NCBI GenBank assembly: GCA_036164085.1
Contig: JAYZJV010000052.1
Coordinates: forward strand, 1 to 64,000
DNA from: TMED-70 sp036164085
GTDB taxonomy: Bacteria; Chloroflexota; Dehalococcoidia; Lucifugimonadales; Lucifugimonadaceae
Reading direction: 5' to 3'
Length of the DNA stretch: 64,000 nt
The stretch's first letter is position 1; each line of letters begins with the position of its first letter. Of the stretch, positions 16,035 through 24,221 are shown piece by piece. Position numbers and translations under genes: made by a program. The notes beneath the pieces are model-generated. The model did no database searches. It was not told the DNA's origin and saw only the letters and a list, made by a program, of their open reading frames with translations.

Positions 16035-16062
16035 TTGATAAGAATAATTTTTTATTTATTAT
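16035..16062 (+). promoter_or_regulatory. Candidate ftsH promoter
   Basis: TTGATA (16035-16040), a 16-base spacer and TATTAT (16057-16062) upstream of ftsH, giving a leader of about 60 bases. It lies in the divergent infC-ftsH gap. Confidence 0.45.
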
Positions 16063-16131
16063 CAAATAATTATTTTTTTAATATTCTTGTGATAGGATTT
16101 TATTACAATTAATAAAAAAAAATCATCATAA

Positions 16132-18054
16132 ATGAATAAAAAATTTCTAAACAATAGTATCACTTATGTTATAGCAGGTATTTTAATGATAGGTGCCTTT
16201 TATCTATTTTTGGGAAGGTCATTTGAAAGTACTCAAGAAAAAGATCTAGGGCATCTTGTTAGAATTTCAAAAAGTGCTGAAGGAACCGCATATCCAATAA
16301 ATATAGAAGTCAATGGAGACAATCTAAAATATTCTAAAAATGGAGAAGTATTTAAAGCATCAAAAGAGCCCGGAACCAGTGTCTACGAAATAATGTCAGC
16401 GTCTGGAGTTGATCCTTCAGCTTACTCAGTTGTGGTAAAAAATGGAGGTGGGTTAGGAACAATTTTTTCTATTCTAATAGGATTATTACCTTTTATTTTA
16501 ATGTTTGGTTTTTTATTTTTCATAATGAGACAAGCCCAAGGATCTGGAAATAGTGCTATGAACTTTGGAAAAAGTAGAGCAAAAATGTTTGTAGGAACTA
16601 AGGCAAACGTAACTTTTTTTGATGTTGCAGGTCTTCCTGAAGCAAAAGAAGAATTAGAAGAAGTTGTAGAATTTCTTAAATTCCCTGAAAGATTTACTTC
16701 TATAGGAGCTAAAATTCCATCAGGAGTTCTGCTTGTAGGTCCTCCAGGAACAGGAAAAACCTTAATAGCTAGAGCTGTTGCAGGTGAAGCAGGTGTCCCT
16801 TTCTTCTCAATTTCAGGATCTGAATTTGTTGAGATGTTTGTAGGTGTAGGTGCATCAAGGGTAAGAGATTTATTTTCACAAGCTAAACGGCACTCTCCTT
16901 GTATTATTTTCGTAGATGAAATAGACGCTGTTGGAAGACACAGAGGAGCTGGTTTAGGCGGAGGACATGATGAACGAGAGCAAACTTTAAATCAAATTTT
17001 AGTAGAGATGGATGGTTTTGATACAAACAATAATGTGATTGTGGTGGCTGCTACAAATAGACCTGATATCTTAGACCCTGCCCTTCTTAGACCCGGTAGG
17101 TTTGATAGAAGAATTACAATTGATAATCCTGATGTAAACGGACGAACAGAAATTCTTTCGGTTCATGCAAAAGGCAAGCCAATTGATAAAAAAGTTGATA
17201 TGTCAACTATAGCAAAACAAACTCCTGGTTTTTCAGGTGCTGATCTTGCAAATTTAATTAATGAGTCCGCGTTACTCACAGCTCGAAGAAACTCTAAGAC
17301 CATAGGTTTAGCAGATCTTACAGAGGCAATTGATAGAGTTTCAATGGGTCCTGCCAGAAAATCAAAAGTCATAAGTGAAAAAGAGAGAGAATTGGTTGCA
17401 TTTCACGAAGCAGGACATGCCATCGTTTCTCATTTTATGCCTGAAGGTAAAAATGTAGGTAAAATAACAATTGTTTCAAGAGGGCATGCTGGAGGGTTTA
17501 CAAGGTATGAGCAAGAAGATCAATCTTTGATGACAAAAAATGAGTTAGAGGCTATGATTGCTTCAATGATGGGAGGACGTGAAGCAGAATATATTACTCA
17601 TAAAGGGGTGTTGACTACAGGAGCTTCAAACGACTTTGAACAAGCAACTAAAATAGCACGAGAAATGGTAATGAGATATGGAATGATTTCAGGATTACCG
17701 CAAAGGACTTATGGAAAGAAACAACAAGCAATTTTTCTTGGAAGAGAACAGAATGAAGAACAAGATTATTCTGAAGAAACTGCGGTAAAGATAGATAAAG
17801 AAATTTCTCTTCTATTAACCGAAGGTAAAAATAATGCAAATAAAATTCTAAAAAAGCAAAAAAAAGAATTGCATCTTTTAGCTGATGCTTTACTAAAATA
17901 TGAAACATTAGATGCAGATCAATTTAAAGATCTAATGGAAGGAAATCCTTTAGATATTAAAGCCCCATCAAAAACTGTGTCTAATACAAAAGAAAAAGCA
18001 AATAACAAAAATCCTAAAACTAAAAAAGGATACCCTGAACCACAATCTTCATGA
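16132..18054 (+). CDS. ftsH: ATP-dependent membrane zinc protease FtsH
   Basis: 640 residues. Two N-terminal helices (about 9-26 and 112-133) flank a short extracytoplasmic domain. The AAA module has Walker A GPPGTGKT, Walker B CIIFVDEIDAVG and the second-region-of-homology arginines in RPDILDPALLRPGRFDRR. The M41 protease domain has HEAGH with the third metal ligand in a later TTGASNDFEQAT. It forms a hexamer that degrades membrane and regulatory proteins. The C-terminal tail is Lys/Asn rich. The downstream metallo-hydrolase starts inside its stop (ATGA). Confidence 0.97.
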   Translation: MNKKFLNNSITYVIAGILMIGAFYLFLGRSFESTQEKDLGHLVRISKSAEGTAYPINIEVNGDNLKYSKNGEVFKASKEPGTSVYEIMSASGVDPSAYSVVVKNGGGLGTIFSILIGLLPFILMFGFLFFIMRQAQGSGNSAMNFGKSRAKMFVGTKANVTFFDVAGLPEAKEELEEVVEFLKFPERFTSIGAKIPSGVLLVGPPGTGKTLIARAVAGEAGVPFFSISGSEFVEMFVGVGASRVRDLFSQAKRHSPCIIFVDEIDAVGRHRGAGLGGGHDEREQTLNQILVEMDGFDTNNNVIVVAATNRPDILDPALLRPGRFDRRITIDNPDVNGRTEILSVHAKGKPIDKKVDMSTIAKQTPGFSGADLANLINESALLTARRNSKTIGLADLTEAIDRVSMGPARKSKVISEKERELVAFHEAGHAIVSHFMPEGKNVGKITIVSRGHAGGFTRYEQEDQSLMTKNELEAMIASMMGGREAEYITHKGVLTTGASNDFEQATKIAREMVMRYGMISGLPQRTYGKKQQAIFLGREQNEEQDYSEETAVKIDKEISLLLTEGKNNANKILKKQKKELHLLADALLKYETLDADQFKDLMEGNPLDIKAPSKTVSNTKEKANNKNPKTKKGYPEPQSS

Positions 18055-18719
18055 AACTTTTCGAAAACAAAGAATTAAAACTAGAAAAGTTTATATCAGG
18101 ATCATTGAGTAATAACTCCTACTTAATACGTTCAAAAACTACAGATGATTGTTTTGTTATTGACGTCCCCGATAATCCAAGAGATCTAATAAATAAAATT
18201 CCTAGAAACAGAATTAAAAAATCAGAAAATTTAGAAAAGATAAAAATTCTAATAACTCACGGTCACTATGATCATATAGAGGGATTAGAATTGTTTAGCC
18301 AAAGATTAGGACTCTTAGATGTCAATATTGGATTTGTAGATGCAAATTATTTAAATTACCCAGGAAATGTAATAAGATTGCGAAATCAAAAAGAAATCAA
18401 TATCCCAAATGTCAAAATAGATTTAATTTATACCCCAGGTCACACAGAAGGCTCTGTTTGCTATTATGCAGACTTTAAAGAAAAAAAGTTTTTATTCAGT
18501 GGAGATACACTTTTTCCAGGGGGCCCGGGTAAAACTACTGATTCTCAAAATTTTAAAAAAATTTATGATTCTATAAAAAACAAGATATATTCTTTACCAA
18601 AAGATACTATTATTTTACCTGGTCATGGCGAATCTATTACCCTAGAAGATTCAATCAATGAATTTAATAATTTCCAATATAAAAACTATATATTTGGTGA
18701 TATTACGTGGCAAGACTAA
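18051..18719 (+). CDS. Metallo-beta-lactamase-fold hydrolase (glyoxalase II-like)
   Basis: 222 residues. The dinuclear metal motif HxHxDH is present in ILITHGHYDHIEG. Later ligands are in YTPGHTEGSVCYY, FSGDTLFPGG and LPGHGESI. The short form without the C-terminal helical domain of classic GloB resembles general YcbL/GloB-like hydrolases that act on thioesters or similar substrates. It overlaps ftsH by four bases and the following CPBP gene by 13 bases, so it is translated from the same message. The substrate is not predictable. Confidence 0.88.
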   Translation: MKLFENKELKLEKFISGSLSNNSYLIRSKTTDDCFVIDVPDNPRDLINKIPRNRIKKSENLEKIKILITHGHYDHIEGLELFSQRLGLLDVNIGFVDANYLNYPGNVIRLRNQKEINIPNVKIDLIYTPGHTEGSVCYYADFKEKKFLFSGDTLFPGGPGKTTDSQNFKKIYDSIKNKIYSLPKDTIILPGHGESITLEDSINEFNNFQYKNYIFGDITWQD

Positions 18720-19567
18720 CAGAAAAAAAGTATTTTTCTGGGTTATATTTTTTTATATCAAGTATAATTTTTCTAATTTTTCTAAACGAATATATTCATT
18801 ATTGTATTGAGTTTATATTAAAGAATAATCAGATAGAATTATTTGAATTTACCCTATATAGCATACTGATTCTTTTTCTTTATATTACTTTAGAATTTTT
18901 TCGTTTAAAAATACAAATATCTGTCATAAAAATCAGATTGTTTTTGGTTTGTATTTTATTATTTGCGATAATAAATTTTTCACTTATACCTAGTAATTTC
19001 AACTTATTAATTGAGATATTGATCATTGATTTAGGTGGAATATATATAATTTTTCAAATATGTACAAAATTTGATCAAAATCCTCTTAAATGGCTAGCCT
19101 TAAACAGTTTTAAATTAAAAGATTTTAAATATTTATTTTATTACTTTGCTGCTTGGCCTCTAATAATACTATGGGGGATAATTGTTGAATATTTAAATAT
19201 TGAAGCTTTAAAAAATTCAAATTATTCTGATGAAATAGTGAATGCATTAAATAACAATTATTTATCCATATTCATACTTGCATGCATAATCGCTCCAATC
19301 TCTGAAGAAATAATGTTTAGAGGATTTCTTCTAAAAATTATAAAACAAAAATATAATATACGTATTGCAATAATTATAAACTCATTTTTGTTTGGAATTA
19401 TTCATTTTGATCCAAGTGCTATTGTTCCTGCAACAATACTTGGGGGAGCTCTATCATTTATTAGAATTAAAACCAAAAGTGTATTTGCATCGATAATAAT
19501 ACATTCATTGCATAATCTTTTTGCCCTCGTACTAACATTTCAAGCATTATATTATAATGTAGTTTAG
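18707..19567 (+). CDS. CPBP-family intramembrane metalloprotease (CAAX protease-like)
   Basis: 286 residues with about eight hydrophobic helices. The three family motifs are present: EExxxR in PISEEIMFRGFLL, FxxxH in FGIIHFDP, and a late HSLHN. These make up the ABI/CPBP (Abi, CAAX protease, bacteriocin-processing) glutamic intramembrane protease core. Bacterial roles include bacteriocin self-immunity and membrane protein processing; no partner here indicates which. It overlaps the upstream hydrolase by 13 bases and is followed nine bases later by trpA. Confidence 0.85.
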   Translation: MARLTEKKYFSGLYFFISSIIFLIFLNEYIHYCIEFILKNNQIELFEFTLYSILILFLYITLEFFRLKIQISVIKIRLFLVCILLFAIINFSLIPSNFNLLIEILIIDLGGIYIIFQICTKFDQNPLKWLALNSFKLKDFKYLFYYFAAWPLIILWGIIVEYLNIEALKNSNYSDEIVNALNNNYLSIFILACIIAPISEEIMFRGFLLKIIKQKYNIRIAIIINSFLFGIIHFDPSAIVPATILGGALSFIRIKTKSVFASIIIHSLHNLFALVLTFQALYYNVV

Positions 19568-19576
19568 GAGAAAAAA

Positions 19577-20344
19577 TTGATATCAAATGCCATTCAATCA
19601 AATAAAAAAACTTCTGTTATTCCTTTCATAACCTGCGGCTATCCAAATGTAGAAAATTTTGTGGATTTATTACTTTCTCTTGAGAAATCTGGTTCTACTA
19701 TTATAGAAGTTGGAATGCCAAATAGCGATCCTTTAGCAGAAGGGTTAACTATTCAATATTCAAGTATGATTGCTTTAAAAAATGGAGTAAATACAAATAT
19801 TTGCTTCGATATAATAAAAAAAGCAAGAAATAAAGGATTAAAAATCCCTGTGGTGCTTATGGGATATTACAACAATGTTATCGCATATGATACTGAAAAA
19901 TTTTGCCAACAAGCAAAAGCCTCTGGGGTGAATGGGCTTATAATTGCAGATTTACCTGTATATGAATCAAAATCTATAGTAAATTATACAAAGAAAAATG
20001 ATTTGTCCTATATTCCTTTACTGTCAGTTAATTCCTCAACAGCTATCATTGAAGAAGCAAGCAAATTAGCAACTGGGTATGTATACTGCATATCAGTTTT
20101 AGGGGTTACAGGTGAAAGAAAAGTTGTATTTGACAGAGTAAAAATTCTTGCAGAAATGGTAAAGAAATACACAGATGTTCCAGTAGCGGTAGGTTTTGGA
20201 GTTTCCAATAAATCAGATGTTATAGAAATAGGTAAATTTGCAGACGGGGCTATTGTTGGATCTGCACTTATAAATAAAATACGAGAATCAAAAGATGATA
20301 ATATTGTTGATGTAGCTGGAAAGTTTATTTCTAGCCTAATTTAA
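19577..20344 (+). CDS. trpA: Tryptophan synthase alpha subunit
   Basis: 255 residues, TIM barrel that cleaves indoleglycerol phosphate to indole. The start is TTG at 19577, supported by AGGAG at 19566-19570. Catalytic Glu44 (Glu49 in enterics) is in IIEVGMPNSDPLAEG. The second catalytic acid, normally Asp60 of DPLADG, is Glu55 here, and the preceding PFSD reads PNSD. The phosphate loops YCISVLGVTGER and VGFGVSN are present. No trpB or other trp gene is adjacent; instead aroH and DAHP synthase follow. The conservative Asp-to-Glu change may alter rate, so activity is probable but not certain. Confidence 0.9.
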   Translation: MISNAIQSNKKTSVIPFITCGYPNVENFVDLLLSLEKSGSTIIEVGMPNSDPLAEGLTIQYSSMIALKNGVNTNICFDIIKKARNKGLKIPVVLMGYYNNVIAYDTEKFCQQAKASGVNGLIIADLPVYESKSIVNYTKKNDLSYIPLLSVNSSTAIIEEASKLATGYVYCISVLGVTGERKVVFDRVKILAEMVKKYTDVPVAVGFGVSNKSDVIEIGKFADGAIVGSALINKIRESKDDNIVDVAGKFISSLI

Positions 20345-20365
20345 ATTTTTTTAAGAGGATTAAAG

Positions 20366-20728
20366 ATGTTAGTTAGAGGAATCAGAGGTGCTACGACTGT
20401 TTTAGAAAACACTAAGGAAGAAATAGTCAAACATACAGCTGAATTGTTGGAACGAATGATTGATGAAAATAATATTGATTCAGAAAATATTGCATCAATA
20501 ATATTTACCACTACTTCTGATGTGTTTAATGAATTCCCAGCTGTAGCTGCTAGAGAAATTCTTTCACTAAATTCTGTCCCTTTGCTAAATATGCAGGAAA
20601 TAGATAATCCTAATGGTCTTAACAAATGTATAAGGATACTAATTCATTGGAATACTGACCTTAAACAAAAAGAAATCAAGCATGTCTATTTGAACGAAGC
20701 AACAATCTTAAGAACAGATTTAAAATAA
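20366..20728 (+). CDS. aroH: Chorismate mutase, AroH class
   Basis: 120 residues, the monofunctional trimeric Bacillus-type chorismate mutase that makes prephenate for Phe and Tyr. Active-site residues are visible: Arg7 in RGIRGATTV, the Glu in NMQEID, Arg in KCIRILIHW and Tyr in HVYLNEA. The start ATG 20366 has AGAGGA upstream. It lies 21 bases after trpA and is followed by a Tyr/Phe leader ORF, a terminator and DAHP synthase, so this is an aromatic amino-acid cluster. Confidence 0.96.
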   Translation: MLVRGIRGATTVLENTKEEIVKHTAELLERMIDENNIDSENIASIIFTTTSDVFNEFPAVAAREILSLNSVPLLNMQEIDNPNGLNKCIRILIHWNTDLKQKEIKHVYLNEATILRTDLK

Positions 20729-20783
20729 ATATGTGGGCAAAATAATAAAATTTAAGTTAGACTAGTTGATAGAGAATATAAAA

Positions 20784-20825
20784 ATGAAAAAAAATTTTTA
20801 CACATATTATTATTTTAGACGTTAG
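20784..20825 (+). CDS. Tyr/Phe-rich leader peptide before DAHP synthase
   Basis: A 13-codon ORF encoding MKKNFYTYYYFRR, with four Tyr and two Phe codons in seven consecutive residues (20796-20816), then TAG at 20823. It sits between aroH and DAHP synthase, 35 bases before an intrinsic terminator. This is the layout of a classic amino-acid attenuator such as the pheA or trp leaders. The Shine-Dalgarno is weak (AGAGA about eight bases upstream) and no clear promoter is visible, so it may be transcribed from the trpA-aroH message. Recognised by reading the short ORF directly. Confidence 0.75.
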   Translation: MKKNFYTYYYFRR

Positions 20826-20888
20826 AGTCTTTGTTTAGTGTGTAAATTTATTCATTGATAAAGGGCTCAAAAAAAGAGCCTTTTTTTT
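20825..20888 (+). promoter_or_regulatory. Attenuator: alternative antiterminator and terminator pairing
   Basis: GAGUCUUU (20825-20832), starting at the last base of the leader stop codon, can pair over eight positions (two G-U) with AAGGGCUC (20861-20868). That second segment is also the left arm of the terminator stem, so the two structures exclude each other. A ribosome at the leader stop would cover 20825-20832 and favour termination. A ribosome stalled at the Tyr codons would leave it at least partly free. AGAC (20817-20820) can also pair with GUCU (20827-20830) as a small 1:2 hairpin. Confidence 0.65.
20860..20888 (+). terminator. Intrinsic terminator upstream of DAHP synthase
   Basis: Stem 20860-20868 with 20876-20884 (GGCTC/GAGCC core, one G-U), seven-A loop, and a run of eight T from 20881. 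It lies 31 bases before the DAHP synthase start, so it acts either as the attenuator or as the end of trpA-aroH. Confidence 0.9.
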
Positions 20889-20919
20889 GTTAAAAACTAA
20901 TGAATTAAAGGGATAAAAA

Positions 20920-21963
20920 ATGACAAATATAACAAATATAAATATAAAAGAATTATCAAAGTTACCTTCGCCAGATTTTTATATCAATAAGTTCCCTTCA
21001 TCTAAAGAACAAACTTCTTTAGTTAAGGAGTCTAGGGAAACAATAGAAAATATAATCAAAGGTAAAGATAACAGGCTTCTATTATTGGTTGGCCCATGTT
21101 CCATTCATGATACCGTAGCGGGATTAGAATATGCTAAGAAATTAAAAGTATTAGCTGATAAAGTCAAAAAAAATATCTTTGTTGTTATGAGAGTTTATTT
21201 TGAAAAGCCTAGAACTACGGTAGGATGGAAAGGTCTCATAAATGATCCTGATTTAAATGGCACTTTTAACATCCCCAAAGGAATAGATATAGCAAGAGAG
21301 TTTTTATCAGAAGTTACAAAAATAGGCCTTCCTACAGCAACAGAATTTTTAGATCCATTTACTCCGCAATATATAGGAGATTTAGTTTCTTGGGGGGCTA
21401 TAGGAGCAAGAACAGCTGAGAGTCAAACTCACAGACAAATGGCAAGTGGATTATCAATGCCTATAGGATTCAAAAATGGCACTGGAGGATCAGTGCAGTT
21501 AGCAATTGATGGAATGATTGCTTGTAACGGAGAGCATGCTTTTCTAGGAATAGATAATGAAGGCAAAACTTCAGTTGTTATAACAAAAGGGAATTCGGCT
21601 AATCACGTTATTCTTAGGGGAGGAGCCTCTGGAACTAACTATGATTCAAAATCAGTTAAGGAAGCACAAGAAATATTGAAGAATAATAATCTAGAACCGA
21701 ACATAGTTGTTGATTGTTCACACGGAAACTCAAATAAAGACCATAATAGACAACCAATAGTTTTCAAAGATGTAATAGCCCAAAGATTATCTGGAAATGA
21801 CAAAATTATTGGAATCATGTTGGAAAGCAACATCAATCCAGGTAATCAATCCTTAGGAAATAATATTGATGATCTTGATTATGGTGTTTCTATAACGGAT
21901 AAGTGTGTCGGGTGGGAAAAAACTGAAGAAACGATAATGGATGCGAACAGCCTTCTTGATTAA
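20920..21963 (+). CDS. aroF: 3-deoxy-7-phosphoheptulonate (DAHP) synthase, AroFGH type
   Basis: 347 residues, type I-alpha DAHP synthase like the E. coli AroF/G/H enzymes, which condenses phosphoenolpyruvate and erythrose 4-phosphate in the first step of the shikimate pathway. Seen: LLLLVGPCSIHD (metal Cys), VVMRVYFEKPRTTVGWKG, GARTAESQTHRQMASG, IGFKNGTGG, VILRGG and IVVDCSHGNSNKDH. An N-terminal extension of the kind that carries feedback inhibition is present. Upstream is the Tyr/Phe leader and terminator, so transcription is probably controlled by Tyr/Phe-tRNA charging. The symbol is by analogy; which of AroF, G or H it matches best cannot be decided by eye. Confidence 0.94.
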   Translation: MTNITNINIKELSKLPSPDFYINKFPSSKEQTSLVKESRETIENIIKGKDNRLLLLVGPCSIHDTVAGLEYAKKLKVLADKVKKNIFVVMRVYFEKPRTTVGWKGLINDPDLNGTFNIPKGIDIAREFLSEVTKIGLPTATEFLDPFTPQYIGDLVSWGAIGARTAESQTHRQMASGLSMPIGFKNGTGGSVQLAIDGMIACNGEHAFLGIDNEGKTSVVITKGNSANHVILRGGASGTNYDSKSVKEAQEILKNNNLEPNIVVDCSHGNSNKDHNRQPIVFKDVIAQRLSGNDKIIGIMLESNINPGNQSLGNNIDDLDYGVSITDKCVGWEKTEETIMDANSLLD

Positions 21964-21969
21964 AACAAA

Positions 21970-22911
21970 ATGGATAATTCTTTTTTTGAAATAATTGAAA
22001 AATTGTCTAAAAATGTTTCTTATAGAGAAACATCATTATGTATAGGAACATTTGATGGCGTTCATAAAGGGCACCAAAAATTATTTGAAGAATTGTTAAA
22101 AGTTTCAAAAAAAAGAAATTTTTTATCATTAGCTTTTGTTTTTGAAAGCAGACCTAGAGAAATAATTAATAAAGATTCATTTAGACCGTACATTTTAACA
22201 TTTCAAGATAGAATCAAGAAAATTAAAAGAAATAAACTTGATGAAATAATTAAAGTAAATTTTGATGATGAAATCAGGAACTTAACTTCTGAGGAATTTC
22301 TGAAATTATTACGTAAAAAAATCAACCTAAAATGTTTAGTTGTTAGTAAAAATACTAAAATTGGTAAGGATCAAAAAAGTGGTGATATTTTAAAAGAAAT
22401 TTGTTCTAAATTAGAAATTGAGTTTTATTCAATAGACATGACTTCAAATTTTGAAAATTTGGTTTCATCATCAAACATTTTAGGTTTAATTAAAAATGGT
22501 GAAATGGAAAAAACAAATTCAATGTTAGGAGAAAATTTTTATTTAATTGGAAAAGTTGAGCAAGGAGACAAAATTGGAAGAACCATTGGTTTTCCTACAG
22601 CTAACTTGAGTGTTAAAGAAATAATTCAGTTACCAGGTGATGGGATATATGCTTCATTGGTTGAAATAGACAATAAAAATTATTTTGGGGCTTTATCAAT
22701 TGGTACAAGGCCCGTTATTGAAAATGATGACTCAAGAAAAATTGAAGTTTATATAATAGACTTTAATAAAAATATTTATGGTAAAGAGATAAAAGTTTCA
22801 ATAATCACTAAAATCAGAAATCAAACGAAATATAATTCAATAGAAGAACTAAAAATTCAAATAGAAAAAGATATTACTGAAATAAATAAAATACTACGTA
22901 ATGGTAAATAA
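21970..22911 (+). CDS. ribF: Bifunctional riboflavin kinase / FAD synthetase
   Basis: 313 residues, normal length. The N-terminal FMN adenylyltransferase domain has SLCIGTFDGVHKGHQKL (nucleotidyltransferase motif) and a later SSSNIL segment. The C-terminal riboflavin kinase domain has GRTIGFPTANL, GDGIYAS and a late KIRNQ. It makes FMN and FAD. It starts six bases after the DAHP synthase stop and its 3' end overlaps tyrS by 11 bases, so it belongs to the same run. Confidence 0.95.
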   Translation: MDNSFFEIIEKLSKNVSYRETSLCIGTFDGVHKGHQKLFEELLKVSKKRNFLSLAFVFESRPREIINKDSFRPYILTFQDRIKKIKRNKLDEIIKVNFDDEIRNLTSEEFLKLLRKKINLKCLVVSKNTKIGKDQKSGDILKEICSKLEIEFYSIDMTSNFENLVSSSNILGLIKNGEMEKTNSMLGENFYLIGKVEQGDKIGRTIGFPTANLSVKEIIQLPGDGIYASLVEIDNKNYFGALSIGTRPVIENDDSRKIEVYIIDFNKNIYGKEIKVSIITKIRNQTKYNSIEELKIQIEKDITEINKILRNGK

Positions 22912-24190
22912 ATTTAAAAATGTTATAGAAGAATTAAAATGGAGAGAATCTTTTAAAGATTTTACAACCGGTGCAGATAAAGAATTAATTAATGAAAAAA
23001 TTACTTGTTATAACGGATTTGACCCCACAGCTAAAAGTCTTCACATAGGAAATTTAATTCCAATACTAGGACTTCAAAGGCTACAGAACTATGGACACAC
23101 TCCCATTGTAATAATTGGTGGAGGAACCGGTATGATTGGAGATCCATCAGGAAGGTCAGATGAAAGGCAATTATTATCCATAGATCAAATAGAGGAAAAT
23201 CTAGAGGGTATAAAAATACAATTAGAAAAATTTTTAGATTTTGATAATAAAACAAACCCTGCAAAAATAATAAATAACTCAGAATGGTTAAACAAAATAA
23301 ACCTAATTGAATTTTTAAGAGAAACTGGAAAATTTTTCAATATTAATAATATGATGAATAAAGATTCGGTCAAAAATAGACTATCCAGAGATGAAGGGAT
23401 TTCTTTTACTGAATTCTCATATCAATTACTCCAAGCTTATGACTTTCTTTATCTTTTTGAAAATTATGATTGTACTTTTCAAATGGGAGGTTCTGATCAA
23501 TGGGGCAATATTGTTGCGGGAGTAGATTTGATTAGAAAAATAAATTCCAAAAAGAAAGCTCACGGAATTACTTACCCATTACTAACAACTTCTAGTGGTG
23601 AAAAATTTGGAAAAAGTGTTGATGGTGCTGTAACATTGGATCCAAATGTCACTATTCCATATAAGCTTTTTCAATATTTTTTCAATTCTTCTGATGAAGA
23701 GGTTATGGGTTACATAAAATTATTTACAAACATAGATCAAAAAGATTTTGAAGATTTAGATGCATCTTCTACTGAAGCTCCCTATAAAAGGGAGGCTCAA
23801 ATGTATCTAGCAAAAGAAATCACTAAACTTGTCCACGGTGATGAAGGTCTAGGTGATGCGATTAGACAAACTGAAGGATTAAATAAGGGAAATTGGGAAG
23901 TATTAATTGAAAAAGATTACGAAGACCTGTATAAAAATTCAGATAAAACAAGTGATTTAAAAAGAAAAAAAATAGATTCAGGAATAACTATTCTGCAATT
24001 AACTGTTGACCATGGTCTTTGTAAATCACTTGGGGAATCAAAAAGACTAATTGATCAAGGTGGCATATCACTTAATGGTAAAAAAATAACTGACTCAGAA
24101 CAAAAGATATCAGTTAAAGATTTAAAAGCAGATAAAGTAATAATAATTTCAAAAGGAAAGAAAACTCATAAGATAATAACTGTTGATTGA
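22901..24190 (+). CDS. tyrS: Tyrosyl-tRNA synthetase
   Basis: 429 residues, class I synthetase. The HIGH-type motif is SLHIGNL, and the KMSKS-type loop is GEKFGKSVDG. Tyrosine-specific segments include GFDPTAKS and QMGGSDQWGNI. A C-terminal S4-like RNA-binding domain contains LGESKRLIDQGGISLNG. It overlaps ribF by 11 bases. It lies downstream of the DAHP synthase attenuator whose leader is Tyr-rich, so its supply may follow the same signal; no T-box is visible. Confidence 0.96.
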   Translation: MVNKFKNVIEELKWRESFKDFTTGADKELINEKITCYNGFDPTAKSLHIGNLIPILGLQRLQNYGHTPIVIIGGGTGMIGDPSGRSDERQLLSIDQIEENLEGIKIQLEKFLDFDNKTNPAKIINNSEWLNKINLIEFLRETGKFFNINNMMNKDSVKNRLSRDEGISFTEFSYQLLQAYDFLYLFENYDCTFQMGGSDQWGNIVAGVDLIRKINSKKKAHGITYPLLTTSSGEKFGKSVDGAVTLDPNVTIPYKLFQYFFNSSDEEVMGYIKLFTNIDQKDFEDLDASSTEAPYKREAQMYLAKEITKLVHGDEGLGDAIRQTEGLNKGNWEVLIEKDYEDLYKNSDKTSDLKRKKIDSGITILQLTVDHGLCKSLGESKRLIDQGGISLNGKKITDSEQKISVKDLKADKVIIISKGKKTHKIITVD

Positions 24191-24221
24191 GAAAAATAGA
24201 AATTATTATTAGTATCTAATT

